From Telmatactis stephensoni (Eukaryota; Cnidaria; Anthozoa; Actiniaria; Isophelliidae), in the NCBI GenBank assembly GCA_029948255.1, contig JALIZF010001605.1:85001-149000 (forward strand): a stretch of DNA of 64,000 bases, in the 5' to 3' direction. A model generated the notes under the pieces. The model was not told the DNA's origin, searched no databases, and worked only from the letters and a program-made list of their open reading frames with translations. Positions 35,401 to 48,623 of the stretch are shown piece after piece (the stretch's first letter is position 1; each line of letters begins with the position of its first letter). The position numbers were made by a program, and so were the translations under genes.

Positions 35401-36375
35401 CAAGGTCTTTGCAATTTATCTATATTTTTCACTCTAAACTCATTGCTATTGCAAAAGACATGAAAGAGATTACGTATTTATTGTTTAAAAGTCGCGGTGA
35501 GCTGGAAACATGGTTCTTTTCAAACTAAACATGACAGCTTGTATTGTTTAATGTCGTGGCGATGCGTGGGGTCACCTTGTTTACTGGTAGATGATTTTAA
35601 TCTAATGGCACAAACGCTTCTGATTGGCCTCATTATAATTAAATTATAATGAGGCCAATCAGAGCCTTTGTTGATGTTTGGCCTCAAGACAAGTTAGGGG
35701 TAGTCAAAAGCCCAGGGCGTCCTTTTCCCTCTTTCCTTTCCCCTCCTCTCCCCTCCCCCCTCCCTGACGCCCTGGGTCTCCGAGGACGTATCTGATCTAT
35801 TTCGTCGACAGTAATGTAAAAAAATTTATCAACATAATTAACAATCAAAAATATTATCCATAAGAATTTTTTTAGCCTGAGGATCAGTCGTAGTTCGTAA
35901 TTCGTAGATATATGAGCGACCACCACAGGAAGCCCAAGAAGAGAATAGACCGACTTATGGAAAGAAAACATCTGGAACTTACATTAAACAAAACTATTAA
36001 AACAACAATAAAACAAATTTACTGTAACATTCTTGAGCATGAACTTACTGGACGATCGTGAAAACAGTCGAAATTCTTCACCAACACATCTCTCAACATC
36101 TCAGGATCGGTGACAACAATGGCTGGTCCTTCAAGGCTATACATCGAGTACAACCTACCGAACTTTTTGTAGTTCATATCGAAATACTTATGAATTTGAC
36201 CCTTTACTTTGATCAAATCAGGTAAATTACCAACGAAAGGCCACGGCTTGGGTCCTTGCATGCCTGGAAATATAGCTTCGAGTTTTCTTGCATCTCTTGT
36301 GCCGTACCAATACAAAACAACAGCAACGAGAACACACACTGTTGTATATGCCAGTACCGAAATTACTGATTCCAT
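32494..36375 (-). CDS. Cytochrome P450, 5 exons, about 500 aa (CYP3-clan-like)
   Basis: Minus-strand exons: 36375-36049, 34846-34641, 34427-34142, 33519-33219 and 32876-32494. All have GT-AG introns and consistent phases. Exon 1 gives a hydrophobic N-terminal ER anchor then a proline-rich hinge (PKPWPFVGNLPD). Exon 4 carries the oxygen-binding I-helix AGYETSS and the K-helix ETLR (E-x-x-R). Exon 5 has the PERF-type block FDPERF and the heme loop FGHGPRNCIG with the cysteine ligand. The total of 500 aa is normal for a microsomal P450 and nothing essential is missing. The enzyme would be a heme monooxygenase working with P450 reductase; the substrate cannot be predicted. An upstream in-frame ATG at 36417 exists, but 36375 gives the usual anchor. 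Confidence 0.92.
34893..35065. repeat. (CAGT)n microsatellite in P450 intron 1
   Basis: Degenerate CAGT/GTCA repeats with CCGT variants, just upstream (minus sense) of exon 2. Confidence 0.9.
35139..35945. mobile_element. Foldback repeat inside P450 intron 1
   Basis: GGACGCCCTGGGCTTTTGACT near 35211 is mirrored near 35703-35723, and GGGCTTCCTGTGGT at the left mirrors ACCACAGGAAGCCC near 35918-35932. A separate perfect palindrome lies at about 35620-35665 (TGATTGGCCTCATTATAATT centre). No ORF. Confidence 0.75.
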
Positions 36376-36737
36376 TTTAAAACATACAGGAATGAATATT
36401 GGTTTATAAGACCACACATTTAAGCAAAGAGTCGATTTCTCTTCTGCTTGCTTTAGCGTGACGAGTACCTTGAGATTAAGCTTTGTTTGGACTTCCCGTC
36501 TTGTGTGACATCACTGCATGCATAATTCATGACAGGAAAGAGTCATGCTATCTGTACCTTGAATGCACATATCAATGTTAAGGTGGCTCGATCGGCTATT
36601 TGAGAAGCTCTACCTACCCCGGCCATACATCATCACATACTTTGATCTTTTTCTAACAAGCACTGCACAATAAGATGGATTTACAAAAACTAAATTGGCA
36701 CGTAAATGGAATTGTAAACTTGGAATTGTAAATTTAA

Positions 36738-38019
36738 CTAGACGCATAACTGCGTGAACATGGGCTTCCTGTTATAATTAGTCATAAGCTTCGTTTTTAT
36801 TACGTATAACAGTGTACAATTTAGCTATAAAATCAATATGTACTGATACTTCTATCAAACAAGCTACGCATCTATTCTTGAAAAAGCGACTTATTATCCA
36901 ATTTATCTTCAGCTTCAGTAATATGTGTTATATCTGTGTGCTCATTGCTAATATTTGTACAATCAATAACAACATCTTTATACAATGTGTTACTAGCTTT
37001 AAGCCATGTATTAAAGTGCTGCTTGTACAGATGTTGGTCTGGCAGCTTCAAAATATACATGACCTCTAAATTGTAGTTTTATTTTTAACTTAATCGCTGG
37101 AGGACGAGGCAGAATGTTACATGTCTTATCACATTGCACTGGTACATTGCAAATAGAGCCTTTAACCTTACGTTGCTGACCTTTAGGCATAATGACAATT
37201 TTTTCAAATACATGTACCATACGCTGTGCTATCAATATTTGTTCTAATTTTCGTAGACATTCAAGTTCAGTTTGTAAAACTGTTGTGGTACATTTGAGCG
37301 TATTTTATGATAAACAAAGCTTGCTACTGAGTTCACGGCTACGATGACAACGTAAATGCCTATAATTATAATAAACAAATCTTGAATAACGAGATCTAAT
37401 ATTATCTGTGATCTTTATTGTGACTCTGCATCGATCATTATATGCATGTATAATCAAGCAACTAGTCTTATCTAATACATCACAATCACTGAACGATGAA
37501 ATGACAACAGTTTGAGTATAGCAGTCGAAGAACTTGACTGTTTTGTACCCTAATAAAGTTAATAGTATTAAATAAGGAAAATAAAACATACTTTCTTGAA
37601 GTAAAAAGAATAAAAGAAACAGTGTACTTAGCATTATTATAAAAGAAATGATCATCTTTGATGTCGCTTTGCCTTGAGTGTGGGATGGTTTTGTGTAAAC
37701 ACAGTCGCTAGTCTTGTATCTTGTTCGCTTGAAATCCTCATTTTTTGCTCGGTATATCTTTGTTCACATTCTGTACTTGGATTCTTTGTGGTTTTAGAGT
37801 TGGTATAAGCTGAAATATAAGTCGCTTTTGTATAGATAGGTAGCTTGTTTGGCTTAAGTTTCACGATAAATTCACGGTATCTCGACAAATGCCCTTTTGC
37901 GTGGATAATTCCCGATCAAGACGACAACACGCATGCGTGGACATTTTGACGACCAAGACGACAAACATAAATAAAGGCGAATTTTCAACATGGGCTTCGC
38001 TTCCACAGGAAGCCCATGT
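36738..38019 (-). mobile_element. Helentron-like non-autonomous element (HINE), copy 3, minus strand
   Basis: Read on the minus strand it starts ACATGGGCTTCCTGTGG after TT (complement of 38019 downward). It ends with GGAAGCCCATGT, hairpin CACGCAGTTATGCGT and CTAG, then host TT at 36737-36736. The architecture is the same as copies 1 and 2. No supportable gene inside. Confidence 0.75.
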
Positions 38020-40100
38020 AATAATGATTTTGTTTTAGTAAATATCAAGTTTAACATTTAATTGTCATGAAATGTCTAGTAAATTTGACGTTTACCTCCA
38101 TTTACATTATAAGTAAATCACCACTGTAAATTCTATGGTAAACTACAATTAAACCACAATCAAATATTCAAGCAAATTCAATATTTAAGTCGAGTTTTGG
38201 GTGGTTTAATTTTGTAACTAATGTAAATTAGAAATTTCCAATGACATTTAAATCATCAGAAATGTCAAAAGGAGTTGCAAGCCGTCTGGATTTGTACGGA
38301 GAGAGATTTGTTAAAACAAAGCTTGCGGTTTTGAAGGTCAAGACGTTGGACCTCCAATGATGACAAGAGATGACCATACCCAAGTAAAAAGGTCCTCTGT
38401 TCCTGCATGGGCTCTAGCATTGCCATATTTGGCAACAGCTTTGATATGACGGTAAAATTCGTAAATTTCGCGCTCCGTCAACTTCCATTGTACACAATGA
38501 TCAGATGGGAGCAGAAGTATGTCGACAGTCTGCTCCTTTATTTCGTGTTTACAGTGATTTTCTCGATTCCTCAAAGACTGGTACTTACTGACATAAAGTA
38601 ACTGTTGTAAGGAACCATTCAAATTTAAAGAAAATTCAATTTTTAATGAATTTCATGGAGAGATTCATGCAATAGATCCAAAGCGTCTGCACGATGGAAG
38701 TGGCAATTCTATCAGTTTTTACAAGCAAAGAAAAAGGGATAAGGTATTCGCCGCTTCAGCCTTTGGATTGATTTCAAGGCTACTTTAGATCAGCAATAAG
38801 GACGAGGGGGGGGGGGCTATTTTTATTTATGTATGAGAAGAGAGGGGTCATTATTTAGGTCAGTTCCATGACGGAGGTCTTCTCGGTGCTTTGTATAAAC
38901 ACAGGCTTACCATCCTCAACGTTTGTGAATCGGGTTAGTTCCCGTTTAGTGGGTTTGGGATCCCTGTGTTGTAATTCAACCCCTTGTTTGGTAGTTGAAT
39001 AGCATGAGTATAATTTTGCCTCTGAAAAGCTTTCCTTTTCTAATCTATTCTTCGAAAGTTTGTTAGAAACAAAGACTAACAGTTACTGAACACTTCTGGC
39101 TAATCTTTTGGGGGGTTGAGGCGTATTTACGTAGTTTGAGGCCGTTGAGTTTTGAGCTGCGTTCCCACTAACAGAAGAGACAACTTTTGCAAACTTTTGC
39201 ACCCCCTACATTCTCTGTTAAATTTCGCGACTTTGCAGAGCTGTATCTTCTGATGTTTTTGACACATAACTCTCAAATTTGGCAGGCTTACTAATTTTAG
39301 GTCTCTCTGTCCAGCGGTGGTGATGAATTGTCGCTAACTGGTCTGTGTCAAATGGCGGAAATAACCTTGGATTGGTCTATTGGTATTAGCTAATGCGTTT
39401 CATGCTCGTTAATCTAAAGGAATTTCCGTAAGGAGTACCTATCACAGACCAGAAACGTGTGGGTTTTCATCCGCTGCTCCATATCTTGCTCCTGATGAAT
39501 AGTATAGAACAGTACCATCGACTATTGATCTGACACTTTTACAAGCGGTTCCATCACAAGAAATGTCCACATTTCATCTACATAAGCTCATAGTAGACTT
39601 CCCTATGCATACATCTGTTACACGATTATATTCCAACTCTGTGTGGTACAAAGAATTGCATGCATTTGAACAATTTTTCCAGTCCCTGTATGTTGAATTG
39701 AAAATGTTCGGCTTATGCACATGTTGTAAATTGCATTATATCAAACTATTGAATAATTAAATGATTGGTCAATGTTACTAAAAATGTTAACTAAAATATA
39801 GATAATCCTAATTTTCAATTCTCGAAAATATTAATTTTGCTAGATAAAAATACTATGAATTATTAAATAATCAATCATCATGTAATAATATTAATTAGCT
39901 TAACTAAGCGGGGCCATAGGCTGCCCTAAAAAGGTACGTCTTCAACTTAGCTTTGAAGATTGATATTGACAGACAATTCCAAATTTAGACATTTTATCGT
40001 AGTTTCTTTTAATGTTTTAAAACGAAAGTTTAGTGGTAATTTTACAACTTCACTAGTATGCAGTCAACCTGAAAACTGGATCGATGCGTGGTAAACTGCG
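38020..40100. other. No gene recognised
   Basis: AT-rich spacer between the HINE and the EGF paralogue. A 94-codon minus-strand ORF at 38338-38622 has no known domain, and I do not support it as a gene. Confidence 0.45.
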
Positions 40101-40104
40101 ACTG

Positions 40105-40128
40105 ATGCAAATTACTTGTTTATATATA
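40105..40128 (+). promoter_or_regulatory. Octamer block and TATA box of the EGF paralogue
   Basis: ATGCAAATTACTT at 40105-40117 is identical to the block before the Ly6 paralogue, and TATATATA follows at 40121. The ATG is at 40212, giving room for a short 5' UTR. Confidence 0.65.
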
Positions 40129-42027
40129 GAATCAGACATCAGTGTCTCCACAGCAGTTTACACGTGAAGCATCAGTTGGCTGATCTGCGTCTAAATGGAT
40201 TTGATGCCGAGATGAAAGCTCTTCTCCTATTTTTGGTGAGTGTTAATCTCTCATTTTATTAGCTAGCGCCCACCTTATTTTAGTGTAGTTAAACAAGTAC
40301 AGAAAAAAAATATTACTTTAAAACAGCAGCAACAAAAGCAATTCTCGGAAAAAATGTAGATCGATAAGGGACTGTTATGTCCTCCGAATAACGAAAAGCA
40401 TTATCAAATGGTCTGTAGAGTACGTATACGCTACTGACCTCGTGATTTTAACGAATATCAAACTTGTGTTACGATTAGGCTAGCCATCAGGCAAAGATCT
40501 CTCATGGCGTGTTACTTAACTCGGTCCTAATATGATCGTTAGTTTTCAGAAGGACAAAACTGTTAGATAACTCCTTATTCCAGGCCTTCATTTGTAACAA
40601 AATCAGTTAGAACGTATATTCTTTTCACGGATACCACTATTGACATTATAGAATGTCTGTACAATTGTTTTATTTAAAAGAATCCCTTTTTGTCCGACAT
40701 ATTTTCATTTATACTAATATTTGTATGCTACTGTTTTCCTTTTGCAGTTTTTGTGTTTCTCTGCTCTGGCGTTTGGAGCTCAAGCGACTGAGGAAGGTTG
40801 ATAAACAAAAGCAATAATAGCCACTTGAAATCAACCGGAATTGTTTGTCTTTCAAGATTTGACTACTCCAGTCAATGACAATATTTTTTTTGCAGATGAC
40901 TCATACCTGTATATGGAAGCGGAATTTCCGGACTCTGAGGAGACGGAACTAGAATCACTGACCGATGACACAGGTAATGACAAGTTCTTCCTTAGCGAAA
41001 AGCACCATAGCAAGCGAAGCATCTCGTTTTTCCTGTTTCTTTTCTTTTCTCTTTTGTTTTTGATTCTTTTCTTATTCTATTAAGTTGTTAATAACTACTA
41101 TTTAAAAAACGAGCAGCAGTGTTTTTCATAGGTTCCATAAATAGCTTCAAAAACTCAAATTTTATATTTTTGTAATTTTTTTTGCTTAATACAAATTGGT
41201 GGTTTTTATTCAGCACCCACCGACACTGTTCCATCTTCGAAGCGCCCAAGTAAAACCCCTCATCAGCCATGGTCTCTTTCATGACTGATTTACTAGCATC
41301 TCATTTATTAGCCAGATACTAACAGTTCCTAGTGTACAACAATATAGTAGTTATTATAAGAAAAGAAATGTTGGTGAAAAGGCTAATGAGATACCTTCGA
41401 TGGTAACTCAATTAAGCACTGGACAAGCACCTAATTGTGAAAACGTTGTCATATAAAAATAATTCTCGTGGTTTAGTGAATTGGTAAAATTACTAAATAG
41501 CGATAAATTATCACTGACCTCGAAAACACTAATAAAACGATAGAATACTAACTATACTGCATATCAACGTACACATTCTCAACTGCATGAACTGCACCCG
41601 CTAAATAAACAATGAAACACCTTAACAAGGCCGCATGGATTTGTCCTATTAGAGATTCCATAAATAAATATATTCTTTTTTTTCCGTATCCGCTATCCCT
41701 ATTTCATTGATATGTTGGTTATCATGTACTTTCAATTCAATTACAGGTTCCTCGAATTTTTCAAGAAATTTTTGTAAGTTCCCACTGTATTTTAGCAAGT
41801 CAATATATTAGCCTTAAAAACTGTCGTTTACACACGAATTTCTTCCTTTCTTTATAAGAAATATTTATCATATTCGAAATTCTGAAAAATGATTTATTCT
41901 TTCTTCGACAACTTCATCTCAGTACTAACGGCTAATGGAGTGCATAGAAGAGTACTGAATAAGTCACAGGCCCTCAGGCAACATTTAGAGCAGCACCTAT
42001 CTGCAGCGTACCGCTGCCGCTAAATAT

Positions 42028-42312
42028 AGTCAATTGAAGAAACGTTGTCGGGTCTAAAAACATACAAGATAGAAGAGACCAAGATGGTGTTTGGGATGTC
42101 AATAATTATATTCTGATTTATTCATTTACGCTTTGCCTTCGATGCAAAATGACAAAAGCGTGTTCAGGACCTGGGTTGGCGGGCCGTTTGGCTTCGATTT
42201 TTTATCGGTTCCAGCTTAAATGAATATCAGAATATAATTATTGACATCCCATGCACCATTTCGGTCTCAGCTTCTATGGTTTTAGACCCGACGACGCTTA
42301 TTCAGTTGACAA
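42028..42312. mobile_element. MITE in an intron of the EGF paralogue
   Basis: The left end AGTCAATTGAAGAAACG and the right end CGCTTATTCAGTTGAC are near-inverted. GTCGGGTCTAAAA and GGGATGTCAATAATTATATTCTG are mirrored further in. Confidence 0.8.
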
Positions 42313-43299
42313 TATACAAAGCAAATAGAAGGTCCCGGTTCGAATCCTCATGGAATTTTTCAGTTTTTTCATCTTATTTTGTAGTAAATAATAACTCTTC
42401 ATGTGTTTGTATGCTTTTTACCCTGGGTTTGAGCCGTTTTTAGCTTTTTTAAAATTGTTTTCCGCCCCACTATACGAAGAAGAGGGGACAAAAATTAAAA
42501 GTTAAAAAAAGAAGAAGAGGGACAAAAATTAAAAGTTAAAAAAGCTTAAAACAGCTAGCTCAAGCTTAATATCAAACAATCCTTAAGTTAAAAAATATGC
42601 TCAATTATCATTATTAAATAGTTTTTCCCTTTTCATTTTCATTATTCACTCAAACATAAAGTTGAACTTCACTACTAGAGGCTAACTCGATAACTTCTGA
42701 GTTTACTTAGTCTTTAGGCACTACCTCACTAAAACACCATCTTTATACTTTAGTTAATTTAACATAATATCCATAAGAAATTATTATTTGTAAATGTCCT
42801 GTAAAATATGTGTAAATAAACTGATTCTGATACTGATTCTGATTCTGGCCGTACGCTGATAGGCGCTGTTCTAAATGACTGCCTCGGGTGCCTGTGAATA
42901 AGTCAGCCACCTTAGCTTGTGAACGAAAGGAAAAGAAATATGTAGAAACAGGTGACCAACTTATTCACCATAGGAAGACCGTAGACACAGTTTGATGGGG
43001 TGGGAGGCAGTATTCTTCGTTGCAACAATCAGTTGAAAATGAAGTTAAATAGCAAGGATTGTTTATTGCACGTTAGTATGATAGGTAATTCAGTGTTTTA
43101 TAACCAATTAAGCCGCCATGGCAAAACTCCAAACTTGTTAGCATCGAACTCCAAATAACGGAATCTATGGAATGATAGATGGATCAGTGAATATGAATAT
43201 TTTTTACAGCAAGACCTTGCATTCCTGACTGTTTCAATGGTGGATCAAAAGTCTGTCAAAGCAGTGGCACACATGTCCAGGACTGGCCTATGGTGTCCC

Positions 43300-44835
43300 C
43301 TGTCCACATGGGACAGTCCCCAAGTCTCCAGTGGGAGTTCCTAAGACATCCCCTAACTGTCCCCTGTCCCTGGTTTCTCCTCTCTCTCTCCCCTTGGGGA
43401 TTGTCTGGGACATCCCCTAACTGTCCCCTGTCCCTAGTCTACCATCTAGGCTACTAGTGCCTCTCCCGTCCCCAAGTCCCCTTGGGGATTGTCTGGGACA
43501 TCCCCTGTCCCCTGTCCCTGATCTACCCTCTAGGCTACTAGTGTCTCTCCTGTCCCCAAGTCCCCTTGGGGATTGTCTGGGACATCCCTTACTATCCCCT
43601 GTCCCTAGTCTACCATCTAGGCTACTAGTGCCTCTCCCGTCTCCAAGTCCCCTTGGGGATTGTCTGGGACATTCCCTAACTGTCCCCTGTCCCTGTTCTA
43701 CCCTCTAGGCTACTAGTGTCTCTCCTGTCCCCAAGTCCCCTTGGGGATTGTCTGGGACATCCCCTAACTGTCCCCTGTCCCTGGTCAACCCTCTAAGTCA
43801 CTAGTGTCTCTCCTGTCCCCAAGTCCCCTTGGGGATTGTCTGAGACATCCTCCAACTGTCCCCTGTCTCTGGTCTACCGTCTACGCTACTAGTGTCTCTC
43901 CCGTCCCCAAGTCCCCTTGGGGATTCTCTGGGACATCCCGTAACTGTCCCCTGTCCCTGGTCAACCCTCTAGGTCACTAGTGTCTCTCCCGTCCCCAAGT
44001 CCCCTTGGGGATTACTGGGACATCCTCCAACTGTCCCCTGTCTCTGGTCTACCGTCTAGGCTACTAGTGTCTCTCCTGTCCCCAAGTCTCCTTGGGGATT
44101 GTCTGGGACATCCCCTAACTGTCCCCTGTCCCTGGTCAACCCTCTAGGTCACTAGTGTCTCTCCCGTCCCCAAGTCCCCTTGGGGATTACTGGGACATCC
44201 TCTAACTGTCCCCTGTCCCTGGGCAACCCTCTAGGTCACTAGTGTCTCTCCCATCCCCAAGTCCCCTTGGGGATTACTGGGACATCCTTTAACTGTCCCC
44301 TGTCCCTGGGCAACCCTCTAGGTCACTAGTGTCTCTCCCATCCCCAAGTCCCCTTGGGGATTGTCTGGGACATCCCCTAACTATCCCCTGTCCCTGGTCA
44401 ACCCTCTAGGTCACTAGTGTCGCTCCCGTCCCCAATTTCCCTTGGGGATTGTCTGGGACATCCCCTGTCCCCTGTCCCTGATCTACCCTCTAGGCTACTA
44501 GTGTCTCTCCTGTCCCCAAGTCCCCTTGGGGATTGTCTGGGACATCCCCTGTCCCCTGTCCCTGATCTACCCTCTAGGCTACTAGTGTCTCTCCTGTCCC
44601 CAAGTCCCCTTGGGGATTGTCTGGGACATCCTCTAACTGTCCCCTGTCCCTGGTCTATCCTCTAGGTCACTAGTGTCTCTCCCATCCCCGAGTCCCCTTG
44701 GGGATTGTCTGAGACATCCTCTAACTGTCCCCTGTCCCTGGTCTATCCTCTAGGTCACTAGTGTCTCTCCCATCCCCGAGTCCCCTTGGGGATTGTCTGG
44801 GACATCCCCTAACTGTCCCCTGTCCCTGGTCAACA
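43300..44835. repeat. 88-bp minisatellite, left arm (C-rich on + strand)
   Basis: About 17 units, each containing CCCCAAGTCCCCTTGGGGAT, CACTAGTGTCTCTCC and CTGTCCCCTGTCCCTGG-type blocks. It is the inverted counterpart of the right arm. Open frames across it are repeat artefacts. Confidence 0.92.
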
Positions 44836-45841
44836 ATGAAATATTTCCGAGATTTTGGTAAGAAATTTATATCTACCATGTCTATTGGTGTTCCATGTTT
44901 TTGTACCAACATAGCGGCTTGCATACTTGCATAACAGGAGTTAAACCTAGCAATTTTTTTTCAAAAGAGAAGTGCCAGAAGTGCTGCGAGCAGTATACAC
45001 GTAATTCATGTAACTCTGAAGTCTTTTGCAAATACAACATATTTATGATATATTTATGATAACTCTGAGTCTTTTGCAAATACAACATATTTATGATTGG
45101 TTAGCTATTTAAAGTACTAGAGTAATAAACACTCCAGGCGGTCAATCCAAACAGTTTTAATGACGAAGCAAAACCTTTTATTGTAAAACTTTATAAATCT
45201 TCGGAACAGTTTAAGTTCACTCAATCAATATCCGATATACAATATATAAACCGACTCTGTTCATTTTCGCCAACGGAATAGAATTGAACACAATTATTAA
45301 CAGTATAAATACGTTTGAAAGTTCGTGACTTTAATGACTCCTGACATGAATGAATAATGTTTCTTCGTGTTAATAAATAAAACTGACAATCAAACTTACC
45401 AAGAATGTGTACTGCAAAACATTCAGCTCTAACGACATGTAAAGAGTCCAATCAAAGATCGAAAGATGCTCTTATTACTCGGGCTACCTGTGGTAGCTCG
45501 AGTCTAGGTTTACCTTTTCGGTCTATCTATCTATCTATCTATCAACGTCGCAAATGGGCAAATTACCCAGAAGCCTTTGGGGTACACTGTTGACCACGAG
45601 GCTTCCTGTGGTCACGAGAGATTGAGAACAAAATGGCGGACGCTATCAATCGGAATTTTTTTCGAACTATTGGCTTTTAATCTCAAGATACTTTGCTTTA
45701 ATCGTTAATATCGAATTCTCGAATTTAGTGATGACCTTCTTACCAGCTGTTGTAATCACAACTTATAATGTATTGATCGTCCAAGAACACGATACAGATC
45801 GATTTGTGGCAGCGAACTTCACTTGAGGACAGACATGTAAG

Positions 45842-46840
45842 TGTTACGGGACAAAAATAAGACGAAATATTTCAAAATAATTATTGATTTTATTCTATGT
45901 TTTTGAGCTGTAATCCTTTCTGCTCACAAGCTGTGTTTATTGTATTAAGCTGTGCACACGCGCCTTCGCAAGTAGTTTTAAGTTTACAAACAAGGAGACT
46001 TCTGTGTTTACAATTCTTAATGGAAATCTTAGGTTTTCTCATAATCTGAAATATCATTTTCATTACACTTACTTGTCTACTCTTTTACAGGAAGACATGG
46101 CTTTGACTAATGTTTTAAAGTTCTCATACGATGTACTAACAGTGTACATGGGAACAAATCTCAAAGCTGTGCCTTCCGCTTGTGAAATCTAATCTATTGT
46201 TCATTGAACATAGGATGGCGTTAGTTTTAGCAAACACACCTTCCTTTGGTTCCCTGAGCGCACAAATCTGTTAAAACAAGAATCTATCTTTAACGAAGCT
46301 TTTGAAATGACTATTTGTTAACTGTCAATCATCAAGACCTATACTACATTTCGAGTTTGCTTGTTCAGCTCTCAACTGTGCTCCTTACTACTGAGTACTA
46401 AGTATATTTCCTGGTCTTGCATTCCTTAAATTCTGATTCTTGTCTTAGCCTATTTATACCATAAAATAGCGCGCATTCGGAACTATCGGATGGAAGTTTT
46501 AGTAAGTTATAATCTCTTTCTAGGAACCATAATTCTCCTAAGTTCAGTTCTTTCTCAACACGTCATATATTTGTTCCATGCTATTTCCATACTACAAAGA
46601 ACTATCTTTGAACCAATCAAAAACTGTTATCCCAAGTAAACACAGCAGTCTCTGCGTTAATGAATTCTACTCCTATATAATGAGTTAACACAAGTGTAAG
46701 ATACAATTTACAATTTACAATTTACAATTTACAAGATACAATTTAGGATATAATATACTACATACTACATAGTCGTGCTAGAGAGCAGAATAAAAGTGAT
46801 TCAACCAGCCAAAAAGTCTCTACTGAGTAGTCCCGCCACA
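45842..46840 (+). repeat. 5' LTR, 999 bp
   Basis: Begins TGTTACGGG and ends CGCCACA. It is the same length as the 3' LTR, and I see no difference between them by eye. The preceding TAAG is repeated after the 3' LTR (target duplication). A promoter and poly(A) signal are expected here but were not mapped. Confidence 0.92.
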
Positions 46841-47384
46841 GTGGTGCAGAAATCCGGGTACGAACAGATTCACATTGGTGCAGAAATCCCGCTACGAACA
46901 AGGTATGCCTTCAAAACTATATATATTTTGTTGTACATCAGCCCTAAATCATTGAACAAATGTATTACCGTAAAGAAAGAATTTAAATATTGTACATATA
47001 TACAAATTTCCAAATGTTAAATGTTATGCTGTTATGCTAAATGTTATTAATTGCTAAATGTTAATTGGAATTTTTTTCAATACTGTATCTAAATTTTTGT
47101 TTCCGTTGATTTAACGATCGTGGTGTTCATATTCTGTAGTTTTTGATTTCTCAGATTGTAATTTATTTGTAATTGTTTCAATCGTGCCTCGTGAAACGCG
47201 TAGAACGAAGATTTTCACTGACAGTGAATCGGAAACTGAAACGCTTAAGACTGATTTACTTTGCAAATCTTGTAGACCCAAATCAAAATCTGCTAGTCTA
47301 AAAGTAGGCTCGTCAAAAAGACAAACACATCGTAATTCTAGTGAAACACAATTACAAACTCAATTGTTAACACGCTCAAACACA

Positions 47385-48572
47385 ATGGCAGACGAAGAAG
47401 CTAGTAGTCCTGACACAAACAATTTAGAAATGGAAACGTTAACTAACCGGTTTTCAGAGCTTTTAGAGCACTCGCTAGATGGAATTCGTAGGAATTTAAG
47501 GGAAATAAACGAGGAAAACACACAATCACTGTCTGCGCTTAGAAACACTGTACAGGAAATACAGCCCAAAAAGGGACCTGGTATATCCAAAGTACCAATA
47601 TTTTCGGGTGATGGCGAAGATGCCAATAGTTTCTTGGAAAAATTTTCAATGTACGGAAAGTTCCACAAATGGACAGACGAGGAATTTTGTCAGGCTTTAC
47701 CCCTGTCGCTAACTGGAACGGCTGAAATTTGGTATACAACTTTAGATAAAACGCAATTTACATCTTTTGATGATTTGTCCAAATTATTTAAGGATCGATT
47801 TCTGTCCTCCACTTCAAATTGGGTTTTACGCCAGCAATTGGGACAGCGCAAACAAGGCCCTAGTGAGTCTTTAAATGTTTATTCAGCTGATATTAGGAAA
47901 CGCTGCCAGAGACTAGGAATTCCACTCAGTGAACAAGTATATCATTTCATTAACGGCCTGAGAAGTCCATTGCGCAATTATGTTATCCTACAACAGCCTA
48001 AAACCCTAGAGGAAGCTGAAAATGCAGCTAGAATAAAGGACTCTCTCGCCGAACCTAGCAATAATTTAACGGCAAGCGATGTTGTAGCTTTACAGCAAAG
48101 TTTCATAAAGGAATTGGAACAAAAGAAATTACTAAGTAAGCCTAGCATAGCCGCATACGAGCAGAAAGGTCAATCAAAAGAGGACAGAAATGACGATTCC
48201 ATTAGACGAATTATTCGTGAGGAATTACGTTCTATGGGTAACACTGGTGGGTCATCGCCCTCCCCTCGTCTTCATTTCAATTCTCGAGGTGACCTAGGCA
48301 GAGCCAATCGAACTACGGGAGGTCAGATAATATGTCATAACTGCAAACGTGTTGGCCATCATTTTCGGAATTGTCGGTTTCCAAATTTCAGACCAACTGA
48401 CAATAGACCAGAAAGTTATAGACAAGAAGGGTTTAGACCAAATGATTTCAGGTCAAATAACTATAGGCAAAATGATCCTCGTATTCCAACAACCCAACAC
48501 AACCCCAGGGGTGGTTTCGTTCGCTCTCAGGGACGTACCTATCAGCAGAATAACAATCAGTCAAACTATTAA
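47385..48572 (+). CDS. gag polyprotein of the LTR retrotransposon
   Basis: About 395 aa from the first ATG; the frame is open for 67 codons more upstream without an ATG. It carries a retrotransposon gag region (block LSLTGTAEIWY, later RKRCQRLGIP) and near the C-terminus a CCHC zinc knuckle CHNCKRVGHHFRNC. The tail is rich in Arg/Asn/Gln. It would form the particle that packages element RNA. The protease ORF follows in the same frame beyond a TAA and a TGA, so translation of the latter needs readthrough or re-initiation. Confidence 0.85.
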   Translation: MADEEASSPDTNNLEMETLTNRFSELLEHSLDGIRRNLREINEENTQSLSALRNTVQEIQPKKGPGISKVPIFSGDGEDANSFLEKFSMYGKFHKWTDEEFCQALPLSLTGTAEIWYTTLDKTQFTSFDDLSKLFKDRFLSSTSNWVLRQQLGQRKQGPSESLNVYSADIRKRCQRLGIPLSEQVYHFINGLRSPLRNYVILQQPKTLEEAENAARIKDSLAEPSNNLTASDVVALQQSFIKELEQKKLLSKPSIAAYEQKGQSKEDRNDDSIRRIIREELRSMGNTGGSSPSPRLHFNSRGDLGRANRTTGGQIICHNCKRVGHHFRNCRFPNFRPTDNRPESYRQEGFRPNDFRSNNYRQNDPRIPTTQHNPRGGFVRSQGRTYQQNNNQSNY

Positions 48573-48623
48573 GGGTTCCACAAGGTCGGGAAATTGCTGG
48601 GACCCAATTTAACTTGACAAATA

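Noticed and set aside
38338..38622. 94-codon ORF, minus strand
   Set aside because: No recognisable domain, splice partner or paralogue; length is compatible with chance.
40896..41083. 80-aa unspliced product of the EGF paralogue with a hydrophobic C-terminus
   Set aside because: A good donor GTAATG at 40974 in the correct phase makes splicing more likely; kept only as an alternative.
43300..44835. CRISPR-like regular array
   Set aside because: The units are contiguous 88-bp repeats without unique spacers, in a eukaryotic foldback arm.
46004..46192. 62-codon ORF inside both LTRs (also 52294-52482)
   Set aside because: The LTRs are identical by eye, so conservation is uninformative; it lies in the regulatory part of the element.
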